In this document: in pieces, positions 43,190-52,419 of the stretch
Numbering within the stretch: the first letter of the stretch is position 1
Layout of the letters: each line of letters begins with the position of its first letter
Origin: Alphaproteobacteria bacterium
GTDB taxonomy: Bacteria > Pseudomonadota > Alphaproteobacteria > Rs-D84
Reading direction: 5' to 3'
NCBI GenBank assembly: GCA_017546265.1
Contig: JAFYXG010000012.1
Span: 1 to 64,000 of the forward strand
DNA: 64,000 bases
The notes under the pieces: model-generated
The model's input: the letters and a program-made list of their open reading frames with translations, nothing else
Databases searched by the model: none
Told to the model about the DNA's origin: nothing
Translations under genes and position numbers: made by a program

Positions 43190-44218
43190 ATGAAATTTAT
43201 AAAATTATTCACCATGGCAACTGTGCTGATGGCAATCGGACACTCGTCTGCAAACGCATTACAATTTGATATGGGAAGGTTTTCCGTTAAACTGACTGGT
43301 TATGCAACAGGTGGAATAATAGAACCTGATTTTCAATCTACACTGTTTATAGGCGACTGGCGTGTGCGGGGACAGATGACGTACGAAGCAAATGCAGCCC
43401 TGAAAATTGGGGCTGTGTATGCTATGGACCAAATCGCAATGGACAAAGGAAATGCCGCACGCGAAGTCTTTACATTTCTGGAATCTGTGCAATATGGCAG
43501 ACTGGAATTTGGATTTACCGATTCAATCGCACGAAAACTGGGGATTGGATTGCCTGATGTGGGGGGGTTAAGAATAAATGACAGGCCGCTGTTTAACGAA
43601 AAGATTGTGCCAGATGGACCAGTTATCGCAGACACCGCACTGACATCAGGTCGCAGTAAAGCATTGCGACTGAACGCGGTCGCGGCACCCGTTAACGGTG
43701 TTCAATACGGTGTATCTGTGGCGGGGATTACAGATGACTATGACTGGGCCGTGGATGCAGGTTTAAAAGTCAGAAAATCCGAAGGAAAAATTAAAACCGC
43801 ATATTCTGTTGGTGTGTCTTTTATGGATAATCCACACGACTTTGATAACGAAGTTTATACCCCAGGTGTCACAGCAGATTGGCGGGCACAGATGTCAGTC
43901 GGATTTAACCTGCAATATAACAGCTGGATTTGGGGAACAACTGGACGCATCATTTATGATATGGACCCAATTGGCACACCGTCCGATGGGTTTGTCGTTG
44001 GAACCGGTATCAGTTATGATTTGCTGCGGTACAGCGTATCATTGACGTATATGTTTTCTGATACGGGCGTATGGCAACGAAATATAGATGATTTTGCAGA
44101 CCATATGGCAATCGCATCGTTCAGATATAAATACAGCGAATTGGTTGATGGGTGGATATCAGGCGGAATCACTTCAAAAACACCATTTGTTTCCGCAGGA
44201 CTTAGGATTACTTTCTGA
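43190..44218 (+). CDS. Porin-like outer-membrane beta-barrel protein
   Basis: A 342-residue exported protein. The signal peptide covers residues 1-23 (ending SSANA), and the mature protein starts LQFDMGRFSVKLTGYATGG, as many Gram-negative porins do. Alternating beta strands continue throughout, and the C-terminus LRITF ends in Phe, the BAM recognition residue. Likely a general or specific porin (Porin_4-like). It starts one base after the rpoH stop, an unusual partner for a sigma factor; perhaps the porin is co-expressed under envelope stress (inference). Confidence 0.75.
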   Translation: MKFIKLFTMATVLMAIGHSSANALQFDMGRFSVKLTGYATGGIIEPDFQSTLFIGDWRVRGQMTYEANAALKIGAVYAMDQIAMDKGNAAREVFTFLESVQYGRLEFGFTDSIARKLGIGLPDVGGLRINDRPLFNEKIVPDGPVIADTALTSGRSKALRLNAVAAPVNGVQYGVSVAGITDDYDWAVDAGLKVRKSEGKIKTAYSVGVSFMDNPHDFDNEVYTPGVTADWRAQMSVGFNLQYNSWIWGTTGRIIYDMDPIGTPSDGFVVGTGISYDLLRYSVSLTYMFSDTGVWQRNIDDFADHMAIASFRYKYSELVDGWISGGITSKTPFVSAGLRITF

Positions 44219-44236
44219 TAATAAAAGGATAAAAAT

Positions 44237-44833
44237 ATGCTGAAAAAGACCGAAGTTGTTTTATTTGATTTTGATGGAACCCTGTCGGGGTTGGACTCGA
44301 ATGTTGCATTCGCAAGATACTGTTTTCGCCGCAGTGTACAACCATGGCTGTATCTGCCGCTGATGGGCATTTGCGGAATTTGCAGATGGGTTAAACCTGA
44401 TGGCGTTTGGTGGCGGGAAAATATCCGCAGATTTTTAACCCCAAAAATGGTTAAAAAGTTTGCCCCAGGTTTTATCAAACAACACAAACGCGAAAGATTC
44501 GGTTGGGCCAAAGAACGCGTCCAGGCAGAACGTGATGCAGGACGCAAAGTACTGATGGTGTCCGCCAGCCCAGACTATCTATTGCCGCAACTGGTGCGGG
44601 ATATGAATTTTGATGCTGTGTTCTGTTCAAAAACATATAAAGACAAGCCTTGGAAATATGAATTCCTGTGCTGGGGGGCAAATAAAGTTCGCATAATGGA
44701 CGAATGGGCCGCAGCAAATAAAATTATCCCTCATGTTGTTCGTGCGTATTCAGACAGTAAATCCGATATGCCAATGATGGAAATCGCAGACGAACAGGTA
44801 TGGATAGATAAAAAAACAGGTCTAAGAAAATAA
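44237..44833 (+). CDS. HAD-IB family phosphatase
   Basis: A 198-residue haloacid-dehalogenase hydrolase of the SerB-like IB subfamily. Motif I is FDFDGTLS (nucleophile and acid Asp), motif II lies in MVSASPDYLL, motif III Lys in FCSKTYKDKPWK, and motif IV is AYSDSKSDMPMM. A helical cap occurs between motifs I and II. Substrate unknown: phosphoserine, a phospholipid precursor or another phosphomonoester. AAAGGATAAAA gives the Shine-Dalgarno. It follows the porin gene by 18 bases. Confidence 0.85.
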   Translation: MLKKTEVVLFDFDGTLSGLDSNVAFARYCFRRSVQPWLYLPLMGICGICRWVKPDGVWWRENIRRFLTPKMVKKFAPGFIKQHKRERFGWAKERVQAERDAGRKVLMVSASPDYLLPQLVRDMNFDAVFCSKTYKDKPWKYEFLCWGANKVRIMDEWAAANKIIPHVVRAYSDSKSDMPMMEIADEQVWIDKKTGLRK

Positions 44834-44873
44834 ACCAAATGATTTTTTTGATGATTTAACGTACAGTGTATCT

Positions 44874-45137
44874 ATGGCTTTGATAGATACACTGTTTGAT
44901 TTATTAAGTGCCGCAACCGGGGCAATCTTGGGGGCGGTGGCAACATATGCACTGAACCATAGACGTGGTAAAATCATGGCAAACCAATTGGTCGTCAGTA
45001 AAAGTGCATTGGAAACAATAAAACTGGAAAATCAAAAGTTGCTGGAACAAATCCAGGAAAAAGAAAATCTGATTCTGAAAATGCAGGTCGAGCTGATGGG
45101 CGATAAAGTAGACGATAAACAAAAAAAGAAAAAATAA
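44874..45137 (+). CDS. Small membrane-anchored coiled-coil protein
   Basis: An 87-residue protein: an N-terminal hydrophobic helix (~5-27; LLSAATGAILGAVATYAL), a short basic linker, then a charged coiled coil (~45-75; LKLENQ-type heptads) and a Lys-rich tail. The architecture is that of small inner-membrane anchors with a cytoplasmic coil. No family is recognised. It ends at a bidirectional terminator shared with rpsO. Confidence 0.55.
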   Translation: MALIDTLFDLLSAATGAILGAVATYALNHRRGKIMANQLVVSKSALETIKLENQKLLEQIQEKENLILKMQVELMGDKVDDKQKKKK

Positions 45138-45160
45138 TCCCGCCATTCGGCGGGGTTTTC
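45131..45160. terminator. Bidirectional terminator
   Basis: CCCGCC-ATTC-GGCGGG (45139-45154) with flanking A and T runs, between the convergent small membrane-protein gene and rpsO. The hairpin is nearly identical to the infB terminator. Confidence 0.8.
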
Positions 45161-45433
45161 TTACTTACGCAGACCTAGTTTCTTAATCAGTTCTTCGTAG
45201 TCGGAAACATTACGTTTCTTGATATAAGCCAACAATTTCTTGCGGCGGTTAACCATCAACAACAATCCACGTTTAGAATGGTTGTCTTTGTGGTTGTTCT
45301 TCATGTGTTCTGTCAAATTACGAATGCGTTCTGTCAGAACCGCAACCTGAGATTCAACAGATCCACCATTATCCTGTTCAGATACCTTATATGCCTGAAT
45401 CAATTCAGACTTTTTAGCCTTGGATACGGACAT
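45161..45433 (-). CDS. rpsO: 30S ribosomal protein S15
   Basis: A 90-residue ribosomal protein S15, binding the central domain of 16S rRNA. GSVESQVAVLTERIRNLTEHMKN, NHSKRGLLLMVNRRKKLLAYIKK and the terminal YEELIKKLGLRK regions are standard. Length is normal. It follows truB by 23 bases (truB-rpsO order), while pnp, its usual downstream partner, is elsewhere. Confidence 0.96.
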   Translation of the reverse strand: MSVSKAKKSELIQAYKVSEQDNGGSVESQVAVLTERIRNLTEHMKNNHKDNHSKRGLLLMVNRRKKLLAYIKKRNVSDYEELIKKLGLRK

Positions 45434-45456
45434 TTGTTTTTCCTTTGGTTTTTATT

Positions 45457-46332
45457 TTATATTGTTCGTTTCGGACGCAGTACACCGTTATCAGCCACAC
45501 CAATACCAATGAATTCACCACCAGTATATATGCGATACAGACCGTTGTCTGTGCCAACTTTTACAAAGCCACCATTCCTATAAAAAACGGCCGCCCCGTC
45601 CGGTAAATTCAGAACCGGAATGTCCCCCAGTCCATAATCAACCGGTTTCAGGTTGTCCCCGAAATTGCCACTATTATTAAATACTTTTTCCAAAAAATCA
45701 AGTTTTACTGCATTTTTTACGTCAAATCCGTTCGCAATCGTGCGGCGTATCATGCTTACCGTTGCAACCGTGCCACATCGAACTGCAATATCACGGGCAA
45801 TTGAACGAACATAGGTGCCGGTCGAACAACGCATGCGAAAATCCCAATTTGTGCCATCAGTACCCAAAAATGCCAGTTCATAAATATGAACAGAACGGGC
45901 GGGAATTTCAATCACCCTGCCCCTGCGGGCCGCATCATAGGCACGCATGCCATCAACATGTACCGCTGAATACATGGGCGGAGTTTGCATAATATCACCC
46001 AAAAATTCTGGCAGCACACATTGGACCATATCAACATCAGGCACAACATCCGTGCGAACAGTTTCACAACCCGTGATATCCAATGTGTCTGTTTCAACCC
46101 CAAACCGACATGTAAACAGGTATTCTTTGACCGTTGGATTCAGTTCCTGGACAAACGGTATCATTTTGGTCGCATCACCAATCGCAATCGGCAATACACC
46201 CGTTGCCATCGGGTCCAGGGTGCCAATGTGACCAAACTTTTTCGTCCCCAGCATGCGTGCAATGCGACCACCCGCCGTCCGCGAAAACAAACCACTGTCT
46301 TTGTCCAAAATTATCCAGCCAGATGTGTTCAT
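45457..46332 (-). CDS. truB: tRNA pseudouridine(55) synthase TruB
   Basis: A 291-residue enzyme making pseudouridine 55 in the T loop of tRNAs. The catalytic motif GHIGTLDPMATGVLP includes the Asp nucleophile; TPPMYSAVHVDGMRAYD and GTYVRSIARDI are further family motifs. A C-terminal PUA-like region follows. ATG 46332 and an overlapping GTG at 46335 are both possible; the latter would share a base with the preceding TAG stop. Co-transcribed with rpsO downstream. Confidence 0.92.
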   Translation of the reverse strand: MNTSGWIILDKDSGLFSRTAGGRIARMLGTKKFGHIGTLDPMATGVLPIAIGDATKMIPFVQELNPTVKEYLFTCRFGVETDTLDITGCETVRTDVVPDVDMVQCVLPEFLGDIMQTPPMYSAVHVDGMRAYDAARRGRVIEIPARSVHIYELAFLGTDGTNWDFRMRCSTGTYVRSIARDIAVRCGTVATVSMIRRTIANGFDVKNAVKLDFLEKVFNNSGNFGDNLKPVDYGLGDIPVLNLPDGAAVFYRNGGFVKVGTDNGLYRIYTGGEFIGIGVADNGVLRPKRTI

Positions 46333-46334
46333 CA

Positions 46335-46835
46335 CTATCTTGTCTTTTCGATTGTATATGCCTGTTTTTCTATCTTTTGTACAAACTGCGTCAATTCAGA
46401 TGGACGACCGTTGCATGGTGGATAAACCTGACGCATGCGAACAGGGTCAAACACCATGTCGCCTGGTGTGTATGGCTTTATATACTCGGAATACCATCTG
46501 TTGCCATATAGTATCCCTGGCAAAACTGGCATTTCAACATGAATAACATTATCTGAAACCAGGGCAGAACGACCAATATAATATTTTGGCCCCCAGATTG
46601 TGTTAGACTTTACTTCATAGCCATCTATTTCAAAAGCCAAACGTGCACCAATCTGGAATTGCTGGTCACGAAAACCACTAGTAATAAGACCATGTATAGG
46701 GTTGCCTTCGATACTGTATAAACTCCTGAAATCAAACGCATGAATAAAATCGTATAATTTTTTCTTGTCTGAAAATTCATGCTGGACAGGATTGTATGCA
46801 TTTGCCTGAAATACATAAACTGGTTTTACTTTCAT
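46335..46835 (-). CDS. Hypothetical protein between mutS and truB
   Basis: A 166-residue soluble protein without signal peptide. Beta-like strands start the protein (VKPVYVFQANAYN), and GMVFDPVRM-type and WGPKYYIG segments occur later. I do not recognise the family. In many bacteria rbfA precedes truB, but this sequence does not show the KH-like RbfA pattern. It follows mutS by 12 bases and overlaps the truB start, so it is part of a mutS-to-rpsO transcription unit. Confidence 0.55.
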   Translation of the reverse strand: MKVKPVYVFQANAYNPVQHEFSDKKKLYDFIHAFDFRSLYSIEGNPIHGLITSGFRDQQFQIGARLAFEIDGYEVKSNTIWGPKYYIGRSALVSDNVIHVEMPVLPGILYGNRWYSEYIKPYTPGDMVFDPVRMRQVYPPCNGRPSELTQFVQKIEKQAYTIEKTR

Positions 46836-46847
46836 TATAATATACCT

Positions 46848-49385
46848 TTATCCAAATAAGTTTAACTGAGGTGGCGGCAGGTCATCTGCAACACGATTTC
46901 GCCGAGGACTGCGGTTCGCAGCACACGATACAACCGTTTCAGATTCAGATCGTACTGGATTTACCGCCGTTGATTCCAGTGCTGATAATACACTTTCCGC
47001 ACGAGAAACAACAGATGTTGGCATGCCCGCCATCTTGGCCACATGAATACCATACGACCTATTCGCAACACCCGCAACTATTTTATGCATAAATACAATT
47101 TGATCGTTATGCTCGCGGACGTCAATCGTCAAACATGATACATGCAACAAACCGCCATTTGATACCAAATGCGTCAATTCGTGATAGTGGGTCGCAAATA
47201 GTGTGCGTGGACACAAATTATCCAAATATTCCAATACCGCCTGGGCAATCGCCATGCCATCATAGGTCGCTGTACCACGACCAATTTCATCAAATATTAT
47301 AAACGAACGGTTTGTCGCACGATTTAATATGTTGGCAGTTTCACTCATTTCCACCATGAAGGTTGATTGACCAGCAGCCAAATTATCCGATGCTCCTACA
47401 CGACTGAACAACTGGTCACAAATGCCAATAGTCGCAGATGTCGCAGGTACAAATGAACCTAAATGCGCCAAAACAACTATAATCGCGTTCTGACGCAAGT
47501 AAGTCGATTTACCTGCCATATTGGGCCCCGTCAATAACGCAATCGATTTCACGTTCAAATTACAATCGTTTTTAACAAAATTATCACCACGTAAACGCAA
47601 TACATATTCAACCACAGGATGACGACCACCGACTATGTCAAATGCACAGTCTTCGGTCATGCGTGGACATACCCATGAATATTTGTCCGCAACACGAGAT
47701 AAAGATAACCATACGTCCGCATCCGCCAATAAATCCGCTGTGGATAACAAATCTTCGGAAATATGACGAATTTCATCTATGAACTTTTGAACTATTTCTG
47801 ACTCGATGGCGGACGCCTTTTCCGCAGCACTGCGAATGTCATTGTCCAGGTCTATTAAACGTGATGTGGTAAATCGCATATTACCCGCCATCGTTTGACG
47901 ATGTATAAAACCCGATTCTGGAGATAACAGAACTTCGGCACGTGCGGATGGAACCTCGATAAAATACCCAAGAATGTTGTTGTATTTTATCTTTAACGTG
48001 TTTATGCCCGTTCGGTTTATGTATTCAGACTGTAATGCCGCAATCGTTTCACGACCACCATTCGATAAAGAACGCATATTATCCAATGATATGTCAAAAC
48101 CGTCACGTATTACACCCCCGTCACGAAAAAATGTCGGTAATTCGTCCGATAAGGCATTACGCAGACGCCCCCCCAGCTCATCATGACTGTTTATAGATTC
48201 AAAACGCGATGAAAAATCTGCATCCAGATGGCGAGCCAACAATCGTGCATTCGGCAACGCACGCAGAAAGTCAGATACATGACGAAAATCACGTGGCGTA
48301 CCACGCCCAGACAATAACCGCGACAACGAACGACCCACATCCGGAACAGTTGATAGCATCGTACCAACCTGGGCCGCAACGTCCGGATTCAAAACAAAGT
48401 GCGAAACGTGCGATTGACGTGTGTGAATCTGGGATATTTCAGATGACAGATTTCGCAAATACGAACGCAATTTGCGTGCCCCGGCCGCCGTACACGTTTC
48501 GTCCAGCACGTCCAACAAACACACACCACCATCGTTTATGGCCGAATCCAGTTCCAAACTGTGCCAAGTGGCGGAATCTATTAACAACTGACGCCCAGAT
48601 GTAAAGGTGTACGGTGCACGAAATGTGATGGATGCACCACGCTGGGTATTAAACAAATACCCCGCCAACAGGCATATTGCACAATCAGTGTTCTGGGCAA
48701 CCGTGTTCGCATCGACCGCACCACCAAAAACACGAGAAACAACAATGTCTATGTCTGTGCGATGATATAACTTTTCATAAACAGGGGTAGATTTGAATAA
48801 TTCGCGTATTTTAGAAATTGTCTTTTCTTCGGCGGTGCCAAATGGAAATATAACCTCGGCCGGGTTGATACGTACCAGGTCGTCAATCGTGTTTGACGAT
48901 GCACCAACAAAAAATTCACCAGTCGAAATATCACACCCGGCCATGTCATATTTACCACCACCAATCGGTGATACCGCAACCAAAAAGTTTGACTTTTTCG
49001 GGGTTAATAAATTTTCATCCGTCAATGTCCCAGGAGTCAAAACACGTACAACCTGGCGGTCGATATATTTATGACCACGCGCACGGGCCTGGGCCGGAGT
49101 TTCCATCTGTTCAACCAGCGCAACATTATACCCTGCACGTACCAGACGACCAAAATAGTTGTCCGCCGCATGCCATGGTATACCACACATGGGTATGTCC
49201 GAACCTGTGCCATCTGTGCCACGGGCCGTCAGTACCAGACCCAATGTCGAACTTATCGTTTTTGCGTCTTCAAAAAATGATTCATAAAAATCACCCAAAC
49301 GAAACATTAACAATGCGTCTGGATTTTCTGCCTTCATGTCAACATACTGCTGCATGACAGGTGTTAATTTTCCTTTGTCTGCCAC
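46848..49385 (-). CDS. mutS: DNA mismatch repair protein MutS
   Basis: The 845-residue mismatch recognition ATPase. Domain I has the mismatch-wedge motif RLGDFYESFFEDA. Domains II-IV follow, then domain V with Walker A LLTGPNMAGKST, Walker B FIIFDEIGRGT and the His-containing TLFATHYHELT. A short C-terminal tail ends LNLFG, resembling a beta-clamp-binding peptide (QLNLFG). No mutL lies in the window. It is preceded by xseB with a 17-base gap. Confidence 0.96.
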   Translation of the reverse strand: MADKGKLTPVMQQYVDMKAENPDALLMFRLGDFYESFFEDAKTISSTLGLVLTARGTDGTGSDIPMCGIPWHAADNYFGRLVRAGYNVALVEQMETPAQARARGHKYIDRQVVRVLTPGTLTDENLLTPKKSNFLVAVSPIGGGKYDMAGCDISTGEFFVGASSNTIDDLVRINPAEVIFPFGTAEEKTISKIRELFKSTPVYEKLYHRTDIDIVVSRVFGGAVDANTVAQNTDCAICLLAGYLFNTQRGASITFRAPYTFTSGRQLLIDSATWHSLELDSAINDGGVCLLDVLDETCTAAGARKLRSYLRNLSSEISQIHTRQSHVSHFVLNPDVAAQVGTMLSTVPDVGRSLSRLLSGRGTPRDFRHVSDFLRALPNARLLARHLDADFSSRFESINSHDELGGRLRNALSDELPTFFRDGGVIRDGFDISLDNMRSLSNGGRETIAALQSEYINRTGINTLKIKYNNILGYFIEVPSARAEVLLSPESGFIHRQTMAGNMRFTTSRLIDLDNDIRSAAEKASAIESEIVQKFIDEIRHISEDLLSTADLLADADVWLSLSRVADKYSWVCPRMTEDCAFDIVGGRHPVVEYVLRLRGDNFVKNDCNLNVKSIALLTGPNMAGKSTYLRQNAIIVVLAHLGSFVPATSATIGICDQLFSRVGASDNLAAGQSTFMVEMSETANILNRATNRSFIIFDEIGRGTATYDGMAIAQAVLEYLDNLCPRTLFATHYHELTHLVSNGGLLHVSCLTIDVREHNDQIVFMHKIVAGVANRSYGIHVAKMAGMPTSVVSRAESVLSALESTAVNPVRSESETVVSCAANRSPRRNRVADDLPPPQLNLFG

Positions 49386-49402
49386 AATCTATCCGTTTTT
49401 TT

Positions 49403-49597
49403 CTATGCACTGACTTTCAAGGTTTCTATTTTTAATTCGGCCTCTTTTAATAACTGTTCACAATAGGCCTTTAATTTTACACCCTGTTCATACGCAACAA
49501 CAGAATCCGCCAATGGCAGTTGACCAGATTCCATCTTTTTTACCAGTTCCATTAACTGTTTATATGCCTCTTCAAATGATAATTTGTTTTCTTCCAT
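49403..49597 (-). CDS. xseB: Exodeoxyribonuclease VII small subunit
   Basis: A 64-residue XseB, which binds XseA to form the exonuclease that degrades single-stranded DNA to oligonucleotides. LSFEEAYKQLMELVKKMESGQLPL and YEQGVKLKAYCEQLL regions are typical. The ATG at 49597 follows GGGGAC and starts the family homology; the longer frame adds an unrelated N-terminus. xseA is not nearby. Confidence 0.9.
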   Translation of the reverse strand: MEENKLSFEEAYKQLMELVKKMESGQLPLADSVVAYEQGVKLKAYCEQLLKEAELKIETLKVSA

Positions 49598-49679
49598 TAC
49601 AAAGTCCCCTTTGGCTGTCGTATTGCACATTACAAAATAAACGATAAACTTTCAATTATTTTTACCGTTTTTTTGGGGA

Positions 49680-50897
49680 CTATTCATAACGAAGACTGTC
49701 AATCGGATTCAGTTTCGCCGCCTTCATCGCAGGCATTACACCAGATGCCAACCCAACAATTACCGCAACAGATACAGATAATATAACCGGCCATATGCTG
49801 AATGGAACATTATAACCCAATACAAAACGACCAACACCCTGGGACAAACCAACACCTATTACCAAACCAAACATCGACCCAATAAATGAAATCAAAACCG
49901 ATTCCGATAAAAACTGGATAATTATCATGCGTTCGCGGGCACCAATCGCCTTGCGTATGCCTATTTCGCGAGTGCGTTCAGCAACTGATACCAACATCAT
50001 GTTCATAATTCCAATCGCACCAACCAATAAAGACACCGCCGCAATCGCAATCAGTAATAACTTCATATAACCAGTCACAGTCGTCATCGTTTCCATAATC
50101 TGCTTCATATCCATAATCTGAAAGTCATCAACCGCATCGTCTTTTAAACGATGACGCTGACGCAACAGGGCCGTTATCTGATCAATCGCCATATTATTAT
50201 CAGAATCTGCAAATAATTTCAGTGCAATCATGTTTACAGAATTTGGAAAACGTGACCCCTGTAATCGCTTTTTCAATGTGGTAATCGGTATCAGTATCAT
50301 ATCATCCTGGCTGCCCATGGCAGAATCACCCTTGGCCCGAGTCATGCCTATGACAACAAATGGCGTGTTCTGAACACGTATAACCTCGCCTACGGGGTTG
50401 GTGGACAATCCTAACTCTTCTGCTGTTTCAGGACCAATTACCGCATAGGTCGATGCATTGCGAACAGCAGACATATCAAAAAATGTGCCATATTCCATCT
50501 CGATATTCTGGACAGTCGTATAATCAGGATATACACCAACCATGGATGTACCCCAGTTTTTATTGCCATATATCGCCTGGGCCGAACCATTTTGAACAGG
50601 GCTGACCGCCATTACATCGGGCAGTTTACCAATAAATTCTGCGTCCTGGATTGTTAAAGTCTGGCGATTCCCCGTGCGTACACCCGCACTTTGTGCAGCA
50701 CCAGCACGTATCATTATTGTGTTCGTCCCCAGTGATGAAAACTGGCCCGTGATTTCGTTCTGGACCGTTTCGCCAACCGCAACCATTATAACAACCGCCA
50801 TCACACCAATGATAATGCCCAAGACAGTTAAAAATGAACGTATCTTGTTGCCACTGATGGACAGCCATGATTCTTTGAATATATCAGCAATTGTCAT
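49680..50897 (-). CDS. MacB-type ABC transporter permease
   Basis: A 405-residue permease of the MacB/FtsX superfamily. One transmembrane helix near residues 20-42 is followed by a periplasmic MacB_PCD domain (~45-250), then three C-terminal helices (ending ~395) with the typical REIGIRKAIGAR cytoplasmic loop. Unlike MacB itself, the ATPase is a separate protein encoded just upstream. Such tripartite systems export lipoproteins, peptides or antibiotics, or act as mechanotransmitters. No MacA-type adaptor or TolC gene is present in the window. Confidence 0.88.
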   Translation of the reverse strand: MTIADIFKESWLSISGNKIRSFLTVLGIIIGVMAVVIMVAVGETVQNEITGQFSSLGTNTIMIRAGAAQSAGVRTGNRQTLTIQDAEFIGKLPDVMAVSPVQNGSAQAIYGNKNWGTSMVGVYPDYTTVQNIEMEYGTFFDMSAVRNASTYAVIGPETAEELGLSTNPVGEVIRVQNTPFVVIGMTRAKGDSAMGSQDDMILIPITTLKKRLQGSRFPNSVNMIALKLFADSDNNMAIDQITALLRQRHRLKDDAVDDFQIMDMKQIMETMTTVTGYMKLLLIAIAAVSLLVGAIGIMNMMLVSVAERTREIGIRKAIGARERMIIIQFLSESVLISFIGSMFGLVIGVGLSQGVGRFVLGYNVPFSIWPVILSVSVAVIVGLASGVMPAMKAAKLNPIDSLRYE

Positions 50898-50919
50898 TTA
50901 TCCCCCCCCCAACTAAGTC

Positions 50920-51642
50920 TTACAGTGCGTCATCGTTTTTTGGTACAGGACCATCATAGTTTATGCGACCATCGCGAATATGTATTAAACGATGGGCATA
51001 TTTCGCAATATCAAACTCGTGCGTTATCATTATGATGGTTATTCCCATGTCGCGATTTAACTGTTGAAAAAAGCGTAATATCTCGTTCCCCATTTTGCTG
51101 TCTAACGCACCTGTGGGTTCGTCCGCCAATATCAACTTTGGCTGACCAGCCAGGGCACGAGCAATCGCAACACGCTGTTTCATGCCGCCCGATAACTGGG
51201 TCGGTAAATACGTCTCGAAATTTTCCAAGCCAACACGCCGCAACATCTCACGCGAACGAGAAACACGCTCTGACATGGGCAGACCACGATACATCAACGG
51301 CAACATCACATTATCCAATACACTGCGTTTGGGCAACAGGTTAAACTGTTGAAATACGAATCCAATATGTTCGTTTCGGACAATCGCCAATTCGTCCGCC
51401 GTCAACCCAGTAACATCGCGGTCATATAATTCATATACACCAGATGTTGGTGTGTCCAGAGCACCTATTATGTTCATGCATGTTGATTTCCCAGAACCAG
51501 ATGGCCCCATAATCGCAACAAACTCACCAGACTTTATCGAAATGTTTATATCAAATAAAACCTGTTGAGTTCCGCCCATTTCCAGGGGAAAACTTTTGTT
51601 TATATGCTTTAAAGATATTATGTTTTCAGACCGTTTTCGCAT
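50920..51642 (-). CDS. MacB/LolD-type ABC transporter ATPase
   Basis: A 240-residue ATP-binding subunit. Walker A is GPSGSGKST, the Q-loop is in FVFQQFNLLP, the ABC signature is LSGGMKQRVA, Walker B LILADEPTGALD, and the switch His is in ITHEF. The TGALD after Walker B is typical of the LolD/MacB class. It starts a two-gene operon with the permease, 22 bases apart. Its promoter contains a strong inverted-repeat operator (51673-51694). Confidence 0.92.
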   Translation of the reverse strand: MRKRSENIISLKHINKSFPLEMGGTQQVLFDINISIKSGEFVAIMGPSGSGKSTCMNIIGALDTPTSGVYELYDRDVTGLTADELAIVRNEHIGFVFQQFNLLPKRSVLDNVMLPLMYRGLPMSERVSRSREMLRRVGLENFETYLPTQLSGGMKQRVAIARALAGQPKLILADEPTGALDSKMGNEILRFFQQLNRDMGITIIMITHEFDIAKYAHRLIHIRDGRINYDGPVPKNDDAL

Positions 51643-51671
51643 GATAAAACACCATTGTATAATCGCGTGTA

Positions 51672-51700
51672 ATTATACCATAACAATGGTATAACTGCAA
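51672..51700 (-). promoter_or_regulatory. Promoter of the MacB-type ABC operon
   Basis: TTGCAG (51700-51695), exactly 17 bases, TATAAT (51677-51672) on the minus strand. Confidence 0.75.
51673..51694. promoter_or_regulatory. Operator: 9-bp inverted repeat inside the promoter
   Basis: TTATACCAT (51673-51681), centre AACA, ATGGTATAA (51686-51694): perfect 9-bp arms filling the spacer between the -35 and -10 boxes and overlapping the -10. A further related half, TTATACAATGG on the minus strand, follows downstream. A repressor (TetR-like) or spacer-binding activator (MerR-like) is likely, but no regulator gene lies adjacent. Confidence 0.75.
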
Positions 51701-51722
51701 ATAAACACAATCAGAAAAATCT

Positions 51723-51750
51723 TAAAAAAAAGACCGACTGTTGTCGGTCA
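51723..51750 (-). terminator. Terminator of Yip1-like gene
   Basis: GACCGAC (51732-51738), loop, GTCGGTC (51743-51749), followed by a T run on the minus strand. Confidence 0.8.
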
Positions 51751-51756
51751 AACTTC

Positions 51757-52353
51757 CTATAACAAGCATGCCAGGGTCGCACCCGTGTTCTTTAACATGA
51801 ACCACCCCAGGCGATAGTCGGTCGCATACACCGTCACCATAAACAATGCCAAAATCGCAATCACAATCGCAACATTACCGCGTTTGCCACGCATGCAATA
51901 CAGTGATATGTTATAGAATAAAAACAGTACATAAATGTCAACCAGCATGCTGATTACCCACATAGATGTACAGTTAAATGCCAATGCATTTAATACCAAT
52001 ATAACTGGATATATAAAGAATATCGATGCCAGACCCTTAATCGCAATTTCCCAATCTCGTTCCCCACCCGTGATTTCAGATACCAACATCATCAGACCTC
52101 CAAACACAAACAATAACGCAACCGCCAGTACAGGAACAATTACAATCGCTGTGAAAATAGACCCCAATGTTATGGTCGCTCCACCCAATAAACGAATCAA
52201 TAAAACCAATACACCACCCAACAAACCATACAAAAATGCCTTCATCATCGATTCTTCCATATTACCATCTGCAACAATCTTGGTAAAATAACGCCGTGGA
52301 TTGACAATTATATTGCGTATCGGCTTGATTACATTTCTGATTTTTTTCTTCAT
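51757..52353 (-). CDS. Yip1-like inner-membrane protein
   Basis: A 198-residue integral membrane protein. A basic cytoplasmic N-terminus (~1-38; with NPRRYFTKI, matching the P-x2-F-F motif region of Yip1 proteins) is followed by five hydrophobic helices. Bacterial Yip1-domain proteins are of unknown function. GGGGGC precedes the ATG. The gene is monocistronic and divergent from der. Confidence 0.7.
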   Translation of the reverse strand: MKKKIRNVIKPIRNIIVNPRRYFTKIVADGNMEESMMKAFLYGLLGGVLVLLIRLLGGATITLGSIFTAIVIVPVLAVALLFVFGGLMMLVSEITGGERDWEIAIKGLASIFFIYPVILVLNALAFNCTSMWVISMLVDIYVLFLFYNISLYCMRGKRGNVAIVIAILALFMVTVYATDYRLGWFMLKNTGATLACLL

Positions 52354-52419
52354 ATTTATGCCCCCATTTGATTATTTATATTTTTGCTTTATAATTACAA
52401 AAAATCAACGGAAAAAAAC

